DNA of 35,263 nucleotides from an uncultured Paracoccaceae bacterium (GTDB lineage: Bacteria; Pseudomonadota; Alphaproteobacteria; Rhodobacterales; Rhodobacteraceae), in NCBI GenBank assembly GCA_937944395.1, contig CALDYW010000053.1, forward strand, positions 1 to 35,263. The letters are read 5' to 3'. The position numbers and the translations under genes were made by a program. The notes under the pieces are model-generated. The model was not told the origin of the DNA and made no database searches. It saw only the letters and a program-made list of their open reading frames with translations. Each line of letters starts with the position of its first letter. Within the stretch, counting starts at the first letter, position 1. Shown one piece after another: positions 11,817-20,574 of the stretch.

Positions 11817-12656
11817 TCAGGCACGGCCCGACGAGCCCAGCCCGCGCAGCACCAGCCGCGTCGCCTCCCGCAGCGGTGCCTCGGTCTCGCGCAGAAGGGC
11901 GATGCGGTCGAACCGATGCGGATCGGCCGCGAGCGCCGCGCGCAGCGCCGCGCCGAAGACCCGGCGCAGTTCGGTGCCGATGTTGACCTTGCAGATGCGG
12001 CTGTCGCGTGCGAGCCGCGCCCGCTGCGCCGGCGGCACGCCCGACCCGCCGTGGATGACCAGCGGCCCCCGCGTCGCCGCCTCGATCGCCGCAAGGTGCG
12101 CCTCGTCGATCGGCAGGTCGGCCGCGGAGCGCAGGTGCAGGTTGCCGACCGAGACGGCCAGCGCATCCACCCCGGTCTCGCGCTCGAACCGGCCGGCCTC
12201 GGCCGGGTCGGTGCCCTGCGACGGCTTCCCGCCCGCATGGCCGACGACGCCGATCTCGCCCTCGCAGCAGACGCCCGCGGCATGGGCGAGCGCGGCGACC
12301 GCGGCGGTTGCGGCGATGTTCTGCTCGAGCGGCAGCGCCGAGCCGTCGAACATGACGGAGGTGAACCCGTGGTCGATGGCCGCGCGGCATTCCTCGGGCG
12401 AGCGGCCGTGATCGAGGTGCACCACCACCGGCACAACGACGCTTTCGGCAAGGTGCCGCAGCATCGGCCCGAGCACGGCGAGCGGCGTATGGTCGCGGCA
12501 GCCGGGCCCGGCCTGAAGGATCACCGGCGCGCCCTCGGCCTCGGCCGCCTGCGCATAGGCGCGTGCGTCCTCCCAGCCCAGGCAGACCAGCCCCGCGACC
12601 GCGTAGCCGTCGCGCAGCGCCGGGGTCAGCACCTGCGACAGGGTGGCCAGCGTCAT
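11817..12656 (-). CDS. iolJ: class II fructose-bisphosphate aldolase family protein, IolJ-like
   Basis: HLDHG and FDGSALPLEQNI motifs, GEIGVVGHAGGK, HGGSGVPP, VNIGTELR; stop side abuts iolB, 4-nt overlap. Confidence 0.75.
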   Translation of the reverse strand: MTLATLSQVLTPALRDGYAVAGLVCLGWEDARAYAQAAEAEGAPVILQAGPGCRDHTPLAVLGPMLRHLAESVVVPVVVHLDHGRSPEECRAAIDHGFTSVMFDGSALPLEQNIAATAAVAALAHAAGVCCEGEIGVVGHAGGKPSQGTDPAEAGRFERETGVDALAVSVGNLHLRSAADLPIDEAHLAAIEAATRGPLVIHGGSGVPPAQRARLARDSRICKVNIGTELRRVFGAALRAALAADPHRFDRIALLRETEAPLREATRLVLRGLGSSGRA

Positions 12657-13495
12657 CGGAACTTCGCCACCATGTCCATGATGCCCGGGATCGTGTGGAG
12701 CTGGTCGGCGTGGGCCGGCTGGAAGTACTGGATCAGGCTGCGCTGCGACAGCCCGCCGAGGATGGTGAAGTAGTACATCTCGTAGCCCGGCAGCACGCAG
12801 CAGGGGTGATAGCCGCGGTCGATCAGCACCGTCGATCCGTTCACGACGTGATAGGCCTCGCCGGGCGCGTCCTCGGCGCGCTGCAGCATCTGCAGGCCCG
12901 AGCCGTGGCCGGGGCGGAAGCGGAATTTGTAGGTCTCGTCATGGCGGGTCTCGACCGGCGGTCGGTCGGTGTCGTGCTTGTGCGAGGGAAAGCCCGACCA
13001 TCCGCCCGCGCCCACGGTGAACAGCTCCGACACCAGCAGGCGCCCCACCCGCCCGTGATATTTCGTCCCGAGGATGTGCTTGATCTTGCGGTGCGTCTTG
13101 GTGTCGTCCGAGCCGTACTGGACGATGTCGAGATCGCCCGCGCGGACCGCGAAGGGGTCCAGCGTCCGGTCGAACCGCGCCCCGGCGACGAAGACCTCGG
13201 CGGCCGCGCTCCGGCAGGTCAGACGGGCGGCAGCGCCGGCGGGGACATAGACGCCTTCCGGCTCGCCGTCCCAGACGTCGCGGACGCGGTTGCCGATGTC
13301 CTCGAAGGCCAGTCCCCCGACGTCCACCGTCACGGTGCCGGTGGCGGGGACGACGCAGGTCTCGTAACCGGGAACGCGGTAGTCGAAGGTCTCGCCCTGA
13401 CCGAGGCGCACGATGTTGAAATAGTTGAGCGGCACCAGCGGATGGTCGGCATCGACGATCGGGCGGTTGCGGTTGTCGTGCGGCGGGATGTGCAT
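12653..13495 (-). CDS. iolB: 5-deoxy-glucuronate isomerase
   Basis: 280 aa; SHKHDTDRPPVETRHDETYKFRF, HPCCVLPGYEMYYFTILGG. Confidence 0.93.
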   Translation of the reverse strand: MHIPPHDNRNRPIVDADHPLVPLNYFNIVRLGQGETFDYRVPGYETCVVPATGTVTVDVGGLAFEDIGNRVRDVWDGEPEGVYVPAGAAARLTCRSAAAEVFVAGARFDRTLDPFAVRAGDLDIVQYGSDDTKTHRKIKHILGTKYHGRVGRLLVSELFTVGAGGWSGFPSHKHDTDRPPVETRHDETYKFRFRPGHGSGLQMLQRAEDAPGEAYHVVNGSTVLIDRGYHPCCVLPGYEMYYFTILGGLSQRSLIQYFQPAHADQLHTIPGIMDMVAKFR

Positions 13496-13515
13496 CTGTG
13501 CCGTCCTCCTGTCCC

Positions 13516-14496
13516 TCAGCTGCGATCAGGCGCCGGGCCGCGGGCCAGGAGCGCGTCGATCTCGCCGGTCGTCGGCATGGCCGGTGCGCAGCCGACCCGG
13601 CCGACCACGATGGCGGCCGCGGCCGAGCCGCGGCGCACCGCCGCCTCGGGCTCCTGACCGGCGGCCAGCCCCGCGATCAGTCCGCCGAGAAAGGCATCGC
13701 CCGCCCCGGTGGGCTTGAGCGCGCGGGTCGGATAGGTGCCGGTGCGGAACTCGGCCCCGCCCGCGAAGGTGATCGCGCCGCGCTCGCCCATCTTGTGGAC
13801 GACGACCGCCGCGCCGCGGTCGGCGAGGTCGCGGGCGCGTGCCAGCCCGTCGCCGCCGGCGCCCGCAAGCACGCCGAACTCGAGGTCGTTGCCCGCGACG
13901 ACCTCGCAGAGCGCCGCCGCTTCGGCGCAGACCGCGCCGGCCTCGGCCTCCGAAGTCCAGGAATAGGGCCGGTAGTCGATGTCGAGGATGCGCACGAGCC
14001 CCGCGGCGCCGGCGGCCGCCAGCGCGGCAAGGGTGGCGCCGCGCGAGGGTTCGGCGGCCAGCGCGGTGCCGGTCACGGCAAGGGCCGACCAGGCGTTCCA
14101 GTCCACCGCCGCCACATCCGCTTTGCAGAGCGCGAGGTCGGCCGCGCCGTTGCGGTAGATCACCGACTGGCAGTCCTCGAGCCGCGTCTCGACCAGGGCG
14201 AGCGAGGTTCGGCGGTCCCCGCCGACCACGCGCACATGCCGCCGGTCGATGCCGTGACGGTCGAGTTCCGCAAGGCAGAAGGCGCCCACGGCATCGTCCG
14301 ACACGCAGGAGAGCAGCCCAGCGCCGATCCCCTGCCGGCGGAGGGCGACCGCGACATTGGCCGACGAGCCGCCGAGACAGGCGAAGAACCGCGCGGCCTG
14401 CACGGTGCGCGTGCCCGGCGGATCGGCGTAGAGGTCCATCCCGGCCCGACCGAGGACGAGCACGGGGGCGCGCGCGAGGCGACGGAAGTCCGCCAT
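13516..14496 (-). CDS. iolC: 5-dehydro-2-deoxygluconokinase (PfkB family)
   Basis: VLVLGRAGMDLYADPPGTR, ARFFACLGGSSANVAVALRRQG, KPTGAGDAFLGGLIAGL; unfused, no DUF2090 domain. Confidence 0.93.
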   Translation of the reverse strand: MADFRRLARAPVLVLGRAGMDLYADPPGTRTVQAARFFACLGGSSANVAVALRRQGIGAGLLSCVSDDAVGAFCLAELDRHGIDRRHVRVVGGDRRTSLALVETRLEDCQSVIYRNGAADLALCKADVAAVDWNAWSALAVTGTALAAEPSRGATLAALAAAGAAGLVRILDIDYRPYSWTSEAEAGAVCAEAAALCEVVAGNDLEFGVLAGAGGDGLARARDLADRGAAVVVHKMGERGAITFAGGAEFRTGTYPTRALKPTGAGDAFLGGLIAGLAAGQEPEAAVRRGSAAAAIVVGRVGCAPAMPTTGEIDALLARGPAPDRS

Positions 14497-14522
14497 CAGG
14501 CCCCGAGCCCCGGGCGGCGGGC

Positions 14523-14544
14523 GGCACCCGCCGCCGCGGGTGCC
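14523..14544. other. GC-rich hairpin in the candidate iolC 5' leader
   Basis: Perfect 9-bp stem GGCACCCGC-CGCC-GCGGGTGCC. Confidence 0.5.
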
Positions 14545-14700
14545 GGGCCGCGCGCGTGCCCCGCGCGGCCGGTGCCGCGACCCTGCTGCCTCCGGCGGGC
14601 CCTCCGGGCCGGGATCGGCCCGATCCACGCGGCAGCGGATGCCATGCCGTGTTTCTCCTTTCCTCTGTCCGGGGGCGGGACTTGCGGTTCTTCCCGGCCG

Positions 14701-14728
14701 AGGATAACAGGTATGAAACCGGTTGCAA
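14701..14728 (-). promoter_or_regulatory. candidate iolC-iolB-iolJ promoter
   Basis: Minus strand TTGCAA-N16-TATCCT; the -35 and spacer overlap the LacI-type operator at 14714-14727. Confidence 0.45.
14714..14727. promoter_or_regulatory. LacI-family operator in the divergent iol intergenic region
   Basis: TGAAACCGGTTGCA: palindromic except one mismatched pair, with the central CCGG/AACCGGTT core typical of LacI-family operators. Confidence 0.7.
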
Positions 14729-14757
14729 CGACACGCGGTGCCCCGCGGAGGATCAAC

Positions 14758-15873
14758 ATGCGCGCGCTCGGAGTGGGCATCGTCGGGGGGGGCTACATGG
14801 GCAAGGCCCATGCCGTTGCCATGGCCGCGGTGGGGGCGGTGTTCGACACCGCGCTGCGGCCGCGCCTCGAGGTGATCTGCGCCGCGACCCCCGCCTCGGC
14901 CGAACGCTACCGGGCGGCCTACGGCTTCGCGCGGGCGACCGCCGACTGGCAGGAGCTCGTGGCCGATCCGGCGGTGGAGGCCGTGGTCGTGGCGACACCG
15001 CAGGCGCTGCACCGCGAGATCGTGCTGGCCGCCGTCGCGCTGGGCAAGCCGGTCTTCTGCGAGAAGCCCCTGGGCCTGTCGTTCGAGGAAAGCCGCGAGA
15101 TGGCGGATGCGGCCGAGGCGGCGGGGGTCGCCAACATGGTCGGTTTCAACTACGTCCGCACGCCCGCCACGCAGTTCGCGCGTCGGCTGATCGCCGAGGG
15201 CGCGATCGGCACGCCCACCTGGTTCCGCGGCGAGCACACCGAGGACTTCCTCGCCGACCCCCGAAGCCCCGCGACCTGGCGGACGCGCGGGGCGGCGAAC
15301 GGCACGCTGGGCGACCTCGCCCCGCACATGGTCAACTGCGCGCTGGCGCTGCTCGGGCCGATCGCCGAGGTCTCCTCCGAGATCGAGACCGTCCATGCGC
15401 TGCGGCCGGGCGCCTCTGGAACCGAGCCGGTGACCAACGACGATCAGGCGCAGATGATGTGCCGCTTCGCCTCGGGGATCATGGGTCACCTGTTCTTCAG
15501 CCGGATCGCGACCGGGCGGAAGATGGGCTATGCCTACGAGGTGCACGGGACGGCCGGGGCGATCCGCTTCGACCAGGAGGACCAGAACACGCTCTGGCTC
15601 TACCGGTCCGAAGGGCCGGCGGCGACGCGCGGCTTCTCGCGGATCCTCGCCGGGCCCGAGCATCCCGATTACCTGCCGTTCTGCCAGGGGCCGGGTCACG
15701 GCACCGGCTATCAGGACCAGATCATCATCGAGGCGCGCGACTTCCTGCGCGCGATCGAGACCGGCACCCCGGTCTGGCCGACCTTCCGCGACGGGGCCGC
15801 GGTGAACGCGGTGATCGCGGCGGCGCGCCGGTCGGCGGAGGGCCGCCGCTGGGCCGCGGTTCCGCAGGTCTGA
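14758..15873 (+). CDS. Gfo/Idh/MocA family oxidoreductase
   Basis: GIVGGGYMGKAHA Rossmann motif, CEKPLGLSFEE. The ATG at 14713 would make the operator coding, so 14758 is preferred. Confidence 0.9.
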   Translation: MRALGVGIVGGGYMGKAHAVAMAAVGAVFDTALRPRLEVICAATPASAERYRAAYGFARATADWQELVADPAVEAVVVATPQALHREIVLAAVALGKPVFCEKPLGLSFEESREMADAAEAAGVANMVGFNYVRTPATQFARRLIAEGAIGTPTWFRGEHTEDFLADPRSPATWRTRGAANGTLGDLAPHMVNCALALLGPIAEVSSEIETVHALRPGASGTEPVTNDDQAQMMCRFASGIMGHLFFSRIATGRKMGYAYEVHGTAGAIRFDQEDQNTLWLYRSEGPAATRGFSRILAGPEHPDYLPFCQGPGHGTGYQDQIIIEARDFLRAIETGTPVWPTFRDGAAVNAVIAAARRSAEGRRWAAVPQV

Positions 15874-15886
15874 GGGAGGGGCGGGG

Positions 15887-16780
15887 ATGACCATCCGCAT
15901 CGCCAATGCGCCCTGCTCCTGGGGGGTCGAGTTCGCCGACGACCCGCGCAACCCGCCCTGGCGCCGGGTGCTCGCGGAATGCGCCGCGGCCGGTTACGCC
16001 GGCATCGAGCTCGGCCCGGTGGGCTACATGCCCGAGGATCCCGCCCTGCTGGGCGCGCTACTGGCCGAACACGGGCTGACGCTGGTCGGCGGGGTGGTGT
16101 TCCAGCCGTTCCACGATCCCGCGATGTGGGACGCCGTGCAGCAGGCCGCGCGGCGCACCTGCCGCGCGCTCTCGGCGCACGGGGCGCGGCACCTCGTCAT
16201 CATCGATTCGATCTCGCCGCGGCGGGCGGCGACCGCCGGACGCCCCGCCGAGGCCGAACAGATGGACGCCGCCGAGTGGTCCGCCTTCCGCGACCGCATC
16301 GCCGCCGTCGCCCGGATGGCCGCCGAGGGATACGGGCTGACCGCCAGTATCCACGCGCATGCGGCGGGGTTTCTGGACTTCGAGCCCGAGCTCGAGCGCC
16401 TGCTCGACGAGGTGGACCCGGCCGTGCTCGGCATCTGCCTCGATACCGGCCACCATTCCTACGCCGGCTACGACCCCGTCGCCTTCCTGCGCCGGCACAT
16501 CGACCGCATCCGCTATCTGCACTTCAAGGACATCGACCCGGCGGTGAAGGCGCGCGCGGTGGCCGAGCGCACCGGCTTCTACGAGGCCTGCGGTCAGGGC
16601 ATCTTCTGCAACCTCGGGCGCGGCGAGGTGGACTTTCCCGCGGTGCGGCAGGTCCTGCTCGAGGCCCGGTTCGACGGCTGGTGCACGGTCGAGCAGGACT
16701 GCGATCCGCAGCTCAAGGTGCGGCCGGCCGACGATGCCCGGGCCAACCGCAAATACCTCCGACACATCGGGTTCGACTAG
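15887..16780 (+). CDS. iolE: sugar phosphate isomerase/epimerase-type TIM barrel, IolE-like (inosose dehydratase)
   Basis: MTIRIANAPCSWGVEFADDPRNPPWRRVLAECAAAGYAGIELGPVGYMPED...; CLDTGHHSYAGYDP; RYLHFKDID. Confidence 0.75.
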   Translation: MTIRIANAPCSWGVEFADDPRNPPWRRVLAECAAAGYAGIELGPVGYMPEDPALLGALLAEHGLTLVGGVVFQPFHDPAMWDAVQQAARRTCRALSAHGARHLVIIDSISPRRAATAGRPAEAEQMDAAEWSAFRDRIAAVARMAAEGYGLTASIHAHAAGFLDFEPELERLLDEVDPAVLGICLDTGHHSYAGYDPVAFLRRHIDRIRYLHFKDIDPAVKARAVAERTGFYEACGQGIFCNLGRGEVDFPAVRQVLLEARFDGWCTVEQDCDPQLKVRPADDARANRKYLRHIGFD

Positions 16781-16792
16781 GATGGGCGTTTC

Positions 16793-17956
16793 ATGCGGCG
16801 ACTGAACTGGGGGCTGATCGGCGGCGGCGAGGGCAGCCAGATCGGCCCGGCGCACCGGCTGGGGGCGGCGGTGGACGGGCTCTATGCCTTCGTGGCGGGT
16901 GCGCTCGACCATCGCCCCGAGGTCGGGCGCGCCTTCGGCCGCCGGCTCGGGCTGGCGCCCGACCGCGCCTACGGCGACTGGCGCGAGATGCTGGCGGCCG
17001 AGCGCGACCGGCCCGACCGGGTGGACCTGGTCACCGTGGCGACACCCAATGCCACCCACTACCCGATCGCACGCGCCTTCCTCGAGGCCGGCTTCGACGT
17101 GCTCTGCGAGAAGCCGATGACGACGACGGTCGAGGAGGCCGAGGATCTGGTGCGCCTGGCGCGCGCGACCGGGCGGATCTGCGCGGTCAATTACGGCTAC
17201 ACGGGCTATGCGCTGGTCCGGCACATGCGCGCGATGGTGGCGCGCGGCGACCTCGGCCGCATTCGTCTGGTGGTGGCCGAGTTCGCCCACGGGCACCATG
17301 CCGCCGGCGACGACGACCGCAATCCCCGCGTGCGCTGGCGCTACGACCCGGCCGAGGCCGGCGTCTCGGCGGTATTCGCCGATGCCGGGATCCATGCGCT
17401 GCACCTCGCCGTCTTCGTCACCGGACAGGAGGTCACCCGGCTTGCGGCCGATCCGGTCTCCTGCGTGCCCTCGCGCCGGCTCGAGGACGACGCGATGATC
17501 AACTTCCGCATGGACGGGGGCGCCGTCGGCCGGCTCTGGACCTCGGCGGTGGCGATCGGGCGGATGCACGGGCTCACGCTGCAGGTGTTCGGCGAAAGGG
17601 GCGGGCTGCGCTGGGCGCAGGAGCAGCCGAACCAGCTCTACTGGATGCCGCTCGGGGGGCGGCTCGAGGTGATCGAGCGGGGCGAACCGGGCCTGTCGCC
17701 CGAGGCCGAGCGCGCCTCGCGCGTGACCGTCGGCCACGCCGAGGGCATGCCGCTGGCCTTCGCGAACATCTACCGCGACATCGCCGAGGCGATCCGGGCG
17801 CGGGCCGAGGGGCGCGCGCCCGATCCTTCGGTCGATCTCTACCCGCGGGCCGAGGATGGCCTGCGCTCGGTCGCGGCCGTCCATGCGATGGCCGCATCGG
17901 GCCGGGGCGGGGGCTGCTGGGTGGATGCCCGGCCGCCGATGTTCCGAACCGGCTGA
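16793..17956 (+). CDS. Gfo/Idh/MocA family oxidoreductase (second copy, divergent)
   Basis: WGLIGGGEGSQIGPAHR, VATPNATHYPIARAFLEAGFDVLCEKPMTTT. Confidence 0.9.
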   Translation: MRRLNWGLIGGGEGSQIGPAHRLGAAVDGLYAFVAGALDHRPEVGRAFGRRLGLAPDRAYGDWREMLAAERDRPDRVDLVTVATPNATHYPIARAFLEAGFDVLCEKPMTTTVEEAEDLVRLARATGRICAVNYGYTGYALVRHMRAMVARGDLGRIRLVVAEFAHGHHAAGDDDRNPRVRWRYDPAEAGVSAVFADAGIHALHLAVFVTGQEVTRLAADPVSCVPSRRLEDDAMINFRMDGGAVGRLWTSAVAIGRMHGLTLQVFGERGGLRWAQEQPNQLYWMPLGGRLEVIERGEPGLSPEAERASRVTVGHAEGMPLAFANIYRDIAEAIRARAEGRAPDPSVDLYPRAEDGLRSVAAVHAMAASGRGGGCWVDARPPMFRTG

Positions 17957-18022
17957 TCGCGGGGCGGCGCGCGTCCGGAAGGGGTCGCGGCGCGGGCGTC
18001 GGGCGGGCGGGACGATGCAGGT

Positions 18023-18044
18023 CGGCAACCGGAGCGGCAACCGG
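18023..18044. repeat. tandem CGGCAACCGG direct repeat upstream of the lacI-type gene
   Basis: CGGCAACCGG at 18023-18032 and 18035-18044, 12-bp period. Confidence 0.5.
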
Positions 18045-18097
18045 CAGACCGTCGCGGGCGACCCGCGCCCGGCGGGTGCCGGCGAGGGGGCCGGGTC

Positions 18098-19189
18098 GTG
18101 ACCCGCAGGCCTTCCGGACCGCCGGACCCCGGCGCGGCGCAACCCGGCGCGGCCGGGGCCCGGCGCGGCACGCAACCGCGCCCGGCCGGCGCCCGGGTGA
18201 CGCTGCGCGAGGTGGCCCAGCGCGCGGGCGTCTCGCGTTCGGCGGTGTCGCGGACCTTCACCGAGGGGGCGCCGATCTCGGAGGAAACCCGCCGGAAGGT
18301 GCTGCAGGCGGCGCATGACCTCGGCTACAGCCCGAACCTGCTGGCCAGCAGCCTGACCACCGGCCGCACCCGGCTGATCGGGCTGGTCGCCGACAATTTC
18401 ACCAATCCCGCCTTCCTCGGCGTCATCGACCGCTTCACCCGCGCGCTCGATGCCCGCGGCTTCCGGCCGCTGCTGGTGAACCTTGCCGGACAGACCGATC
18501 CGGCGGCGTCGGTGCAGCTGCTCGCCCGTTACTCGGTCGAGGGGGTGATCCTCGCCTCCTCCACCCTTCCGCAGAGCTTCGCGCAGGCCTTCCGGCAGGC
18601 GGGGCTCCCGGTTGTCCATGCCTTCGGCCGCACCGCCGGCGACGCGGTCGCCCATGTGGTCGGCGTGGACAACGTCCGCGCCGGCGAGATCGCCGCAGCC
18701 GCGCTGATCGGCCGCGGCTACCGGCGGCTCGGGTTCCTCGGCGGGCCGGAACCGGCCACCTCGACCGAGGACCGGCTGGCTGGGTTCCGGCGCGCGGCGC
18801 TGGCGGTCGCGGGCGTCGGCATCGAGGCCGCCTTCGCCTCGGCCTACAGCCACGAGGCCGGGCGGAAGGCGATGGCCGCTCTGATCGCGCGGGGCGGACT
18901 TGCGCAGGCCTATTTCTGCGGCGACGACATGGTGGCGATCGGCGCGATGGATGCGCTGGCCGAGGCCGGGCTCGGCGTGCCCGGGGATGTCGGGCTCATC
19001 GGGATGAACGATGTGGCGATGGCCGGCTGGCGCAGCATCGGCCTCAGCACGATCCGCCAGCCCTTCGACGAGATCATTTGCGCCGCGATCGACCTGGTGC
19101 TGGCGCTCATCGCCGACCCGGGCCTTGCGCCCGAGGTCCGCATCCTGCCCTGCACGCTTGTCGAGCGGCGCACGCTCGGCCGCGTCTGA
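18098..19189 (+). CDS. LacI family transcriptional regulator (start could be GTG 18197)
   Basis: VTLREVAQRAGVSRSAVSRTFTEGAPISEETRRKVLQAAHDLGYSPNLLASSL HTH/hinge, periplasmic-binding-like sensor domain. Confidence 0.93.
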   Translation: MTRRPSGPPDPGAAQPGAAGARRGTQPRPAGARVTLREVAQRAGVSRSAVSRTFTEGAPISEETRRKVLQAAHDLGYSPNLLASSLTTGRTRLIGLVADNFTNPAFLGVIDRFTRALDARGFRPLLVNLAGQTDPAASVQLLARYSVEGVILASSTLPQSFAQAFRQAGLPVVHAFGRTAGDAVAHVVGVDNVRAGEIAAAALIGRGYRRLGFLGGPEPATSTEDRLAGFRRAALAVAGVGIEAAFASAYSHEAGRKAMAALIARGGLAQAYFCGDDMVAIGAMDALAEAGLGVPGDVGLIGMNDVAMAGWRSIGLSTIRQPFDEIICAAIDLVLALIADPGLAPEVRILPCTLVERRTLGRV

Positions 19190-19198
19190 GCCGCCGGC

Positions 19199-19230
19199 GG
19201 CGCCCGGGGGTCTTGCCGCGCCCGGGCGCC
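19199..19230. terminator. candidate bidirectional terminator between lacI-type and phyH-type genes
   Basis: Perfect 10-bp inverted repeat GGCGCCCGGG ... CCCGGGCGCC with 12-nt loop, between convergent stops. Confidence 0.55.
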
Positions 19231-19276
19231 CCGGGGGCGCGGCGGCGGCGGGGCCCGCGCCGCGGACACCGGCCGG

Positions 19277-20464
19277 TCAGTGCGACCGCTTGCGCGCCGC
19301 CTTCGCGTCGATCTCGCGGTCGAAGCGCGCGGCGTCCCAGCCTTCGGCCAGCGCCCGGCGCATCACGTCCTGCTGGCTGGGCGGGGCCATGCCGCCGAGC
19401 GGCGAGTCGAGGTCGAGGTTCGCCGGGAACGGATAGCCCTCGCCCGAGGCCGCGATCACCGCCTCGACCTCGGGCCCGCTCAGCGTTTCGGCGGCGACCC
19501 GACGCGCCAGCACCGGATAGACCGCCTTGGCGACCCGGGCCCGGTCGACGATCTCGATCGACCGCCCGAAGCCCGAGCCGATCTGCATGAGGTTCGCGAA
19601 GCGGCGGACATGGGCGGTGCGGTTGTGCCCGGCGGCATGGAAGGTGGCGGGGTTGAAGAACAGAAGGTCGCCCTTCTCCAGCGGTATCTGGACATGCGCC
19701 TCCTCGAAGAAGGCGCGGAACTCGGGCCGCAGCACGGCAAGATAGCCCGGAAGGAAGCTCTGCGAATAGGGCAGCAGCTTCGTCGGCCCCGACTCGACCG
19801 GCATGTCGCCGTGCGCAACCGCCCCCTGCAGCGTCAGCGCCGCCGAAAGCCGGTGCTGGACGGCGGGGTAGGCGGTCAGCGTCGCGGCGTCGGTGAAGCC
19901 GAGGTGATAGTCGCGATGCGCGGTCTGGGCCGCCCCGCCCGGGTGGACGACGTTGACCTGGCAGGTGATCTGATAGGCCGGGCCGAGCCAGGACCGGGCG
20001 GCCAGCATCACCGCGGGGTTGGCGTTGTAGCGCAGGAAGAGGTCGGGATCCCTCGCGCTTAGCTTCTCGTGGGCGTTCCACAGCCGGCTGTTCGCGCCGG
20101 CCGCGGCGAAATGGTCGCCCCGGCCGGTGCCCGCGCGCGCCTCCTCGGCGATGATCGCCCCGAGCGCCTCCGTCACCGCGTCGATCAGCGAAAGATCCCC
20201 GTAGCCCGAACGGATGACGATGATTCCCGGCCCGTCGAGAAAGGCGCGGTTCCATTCGGCCATCAGCGCCCGGGCCGCGGCCGGGTCTCCCGCCGCCCGC
20301 CGTGCCGCGGCGCCGTCATATTGCGGAACGTTTCCGACGATCGCGGCGGCAAGCGGGTAGTCCGCCGCCGCCGTGGTCTGCGCGACATGGCTGCGGAAGG
20401 CCCCGAGATCGCAGTCGTCCTCGCCGAGCCAGACGGTCGGGTGCGCGGGACTTCTGTTCGGCAT
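19277..20464 (-). CDS. phytanoyl-CoA dioxygenase family protein (Fe(II)/2OG oxygenase fold)
   Basis: 395 aa; HRDYHLGF (HxD), ESGPTKLLPYSQSFLPGY, LLFFNPATFHAAGHNRTAHVRRFANL. Confidence 0.8.
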   Translation of the reverse strand: MPNRSPAHPTVWLGEDDCDLGAFRSHVAQTTAAADYPLAAAIVGNVPQYDGAAARRAAGDPAAARALMAEWNRAFLDGPGIIVIRSGYGDLSLIDAVTEALGAIIAEEARAGTGRGDHFAAAGANSRLWNAHEKLSARDPDLFLRYNANPAVMLAARSWLGPAYQITCQVNVVHPGGAAQTAHRDYHLGFTDAATLTAYPAVQHRLSAALTLQGAVAHGDMPVESGPTKLLPYSQSFLPGYLAVLRPEFRAFFEEAHVQIPLEKGDLLFFNPATFHAAGHNRTAHVRRFANLMQIGSGFGRSIEIVDRARVAKAVYPVLARRVAAETLSGPEVEAVIAASGEGYPFPANLDLDSPLGGMAPPSQQDVMRRALAEGWDAARFDREIDAKAARKRSH

Positions 20465-20574
20465 GGGCTCTCTCCCACTCGTCCGGCGCGGCCCGGGATC
20501 CGGCCGTCCGCGCCGTCATCGGTATCCCGGAGCGGCAGGGATTGCCACCGTCCCCGGAGAGCCGGCGGCCGTCG

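Noticed and set aside
9498-12773. 1091-aa plus-strand ORF
   Set aside because: Antisense/shadow of rluD, metallophosphoesterase and aldolase genes; Arg/Gly/Ala-rich with no family motifs, as expected in GC-rich DNA.
14713-14757. Upstream ATG extension of the first Gfo/Idh gene (MKPVATTRGAPRRIN)
   Set aside because: Would place the LacI-type operator inside the coding sequence; the canonical Rossmann start follows the ATG at 14758.
16058-18853. 931-aa minus-strand ORF
   Set aside because: Antisense to iolE-like, Gfo/Idh and lacI-type genes; low-complexity composition.
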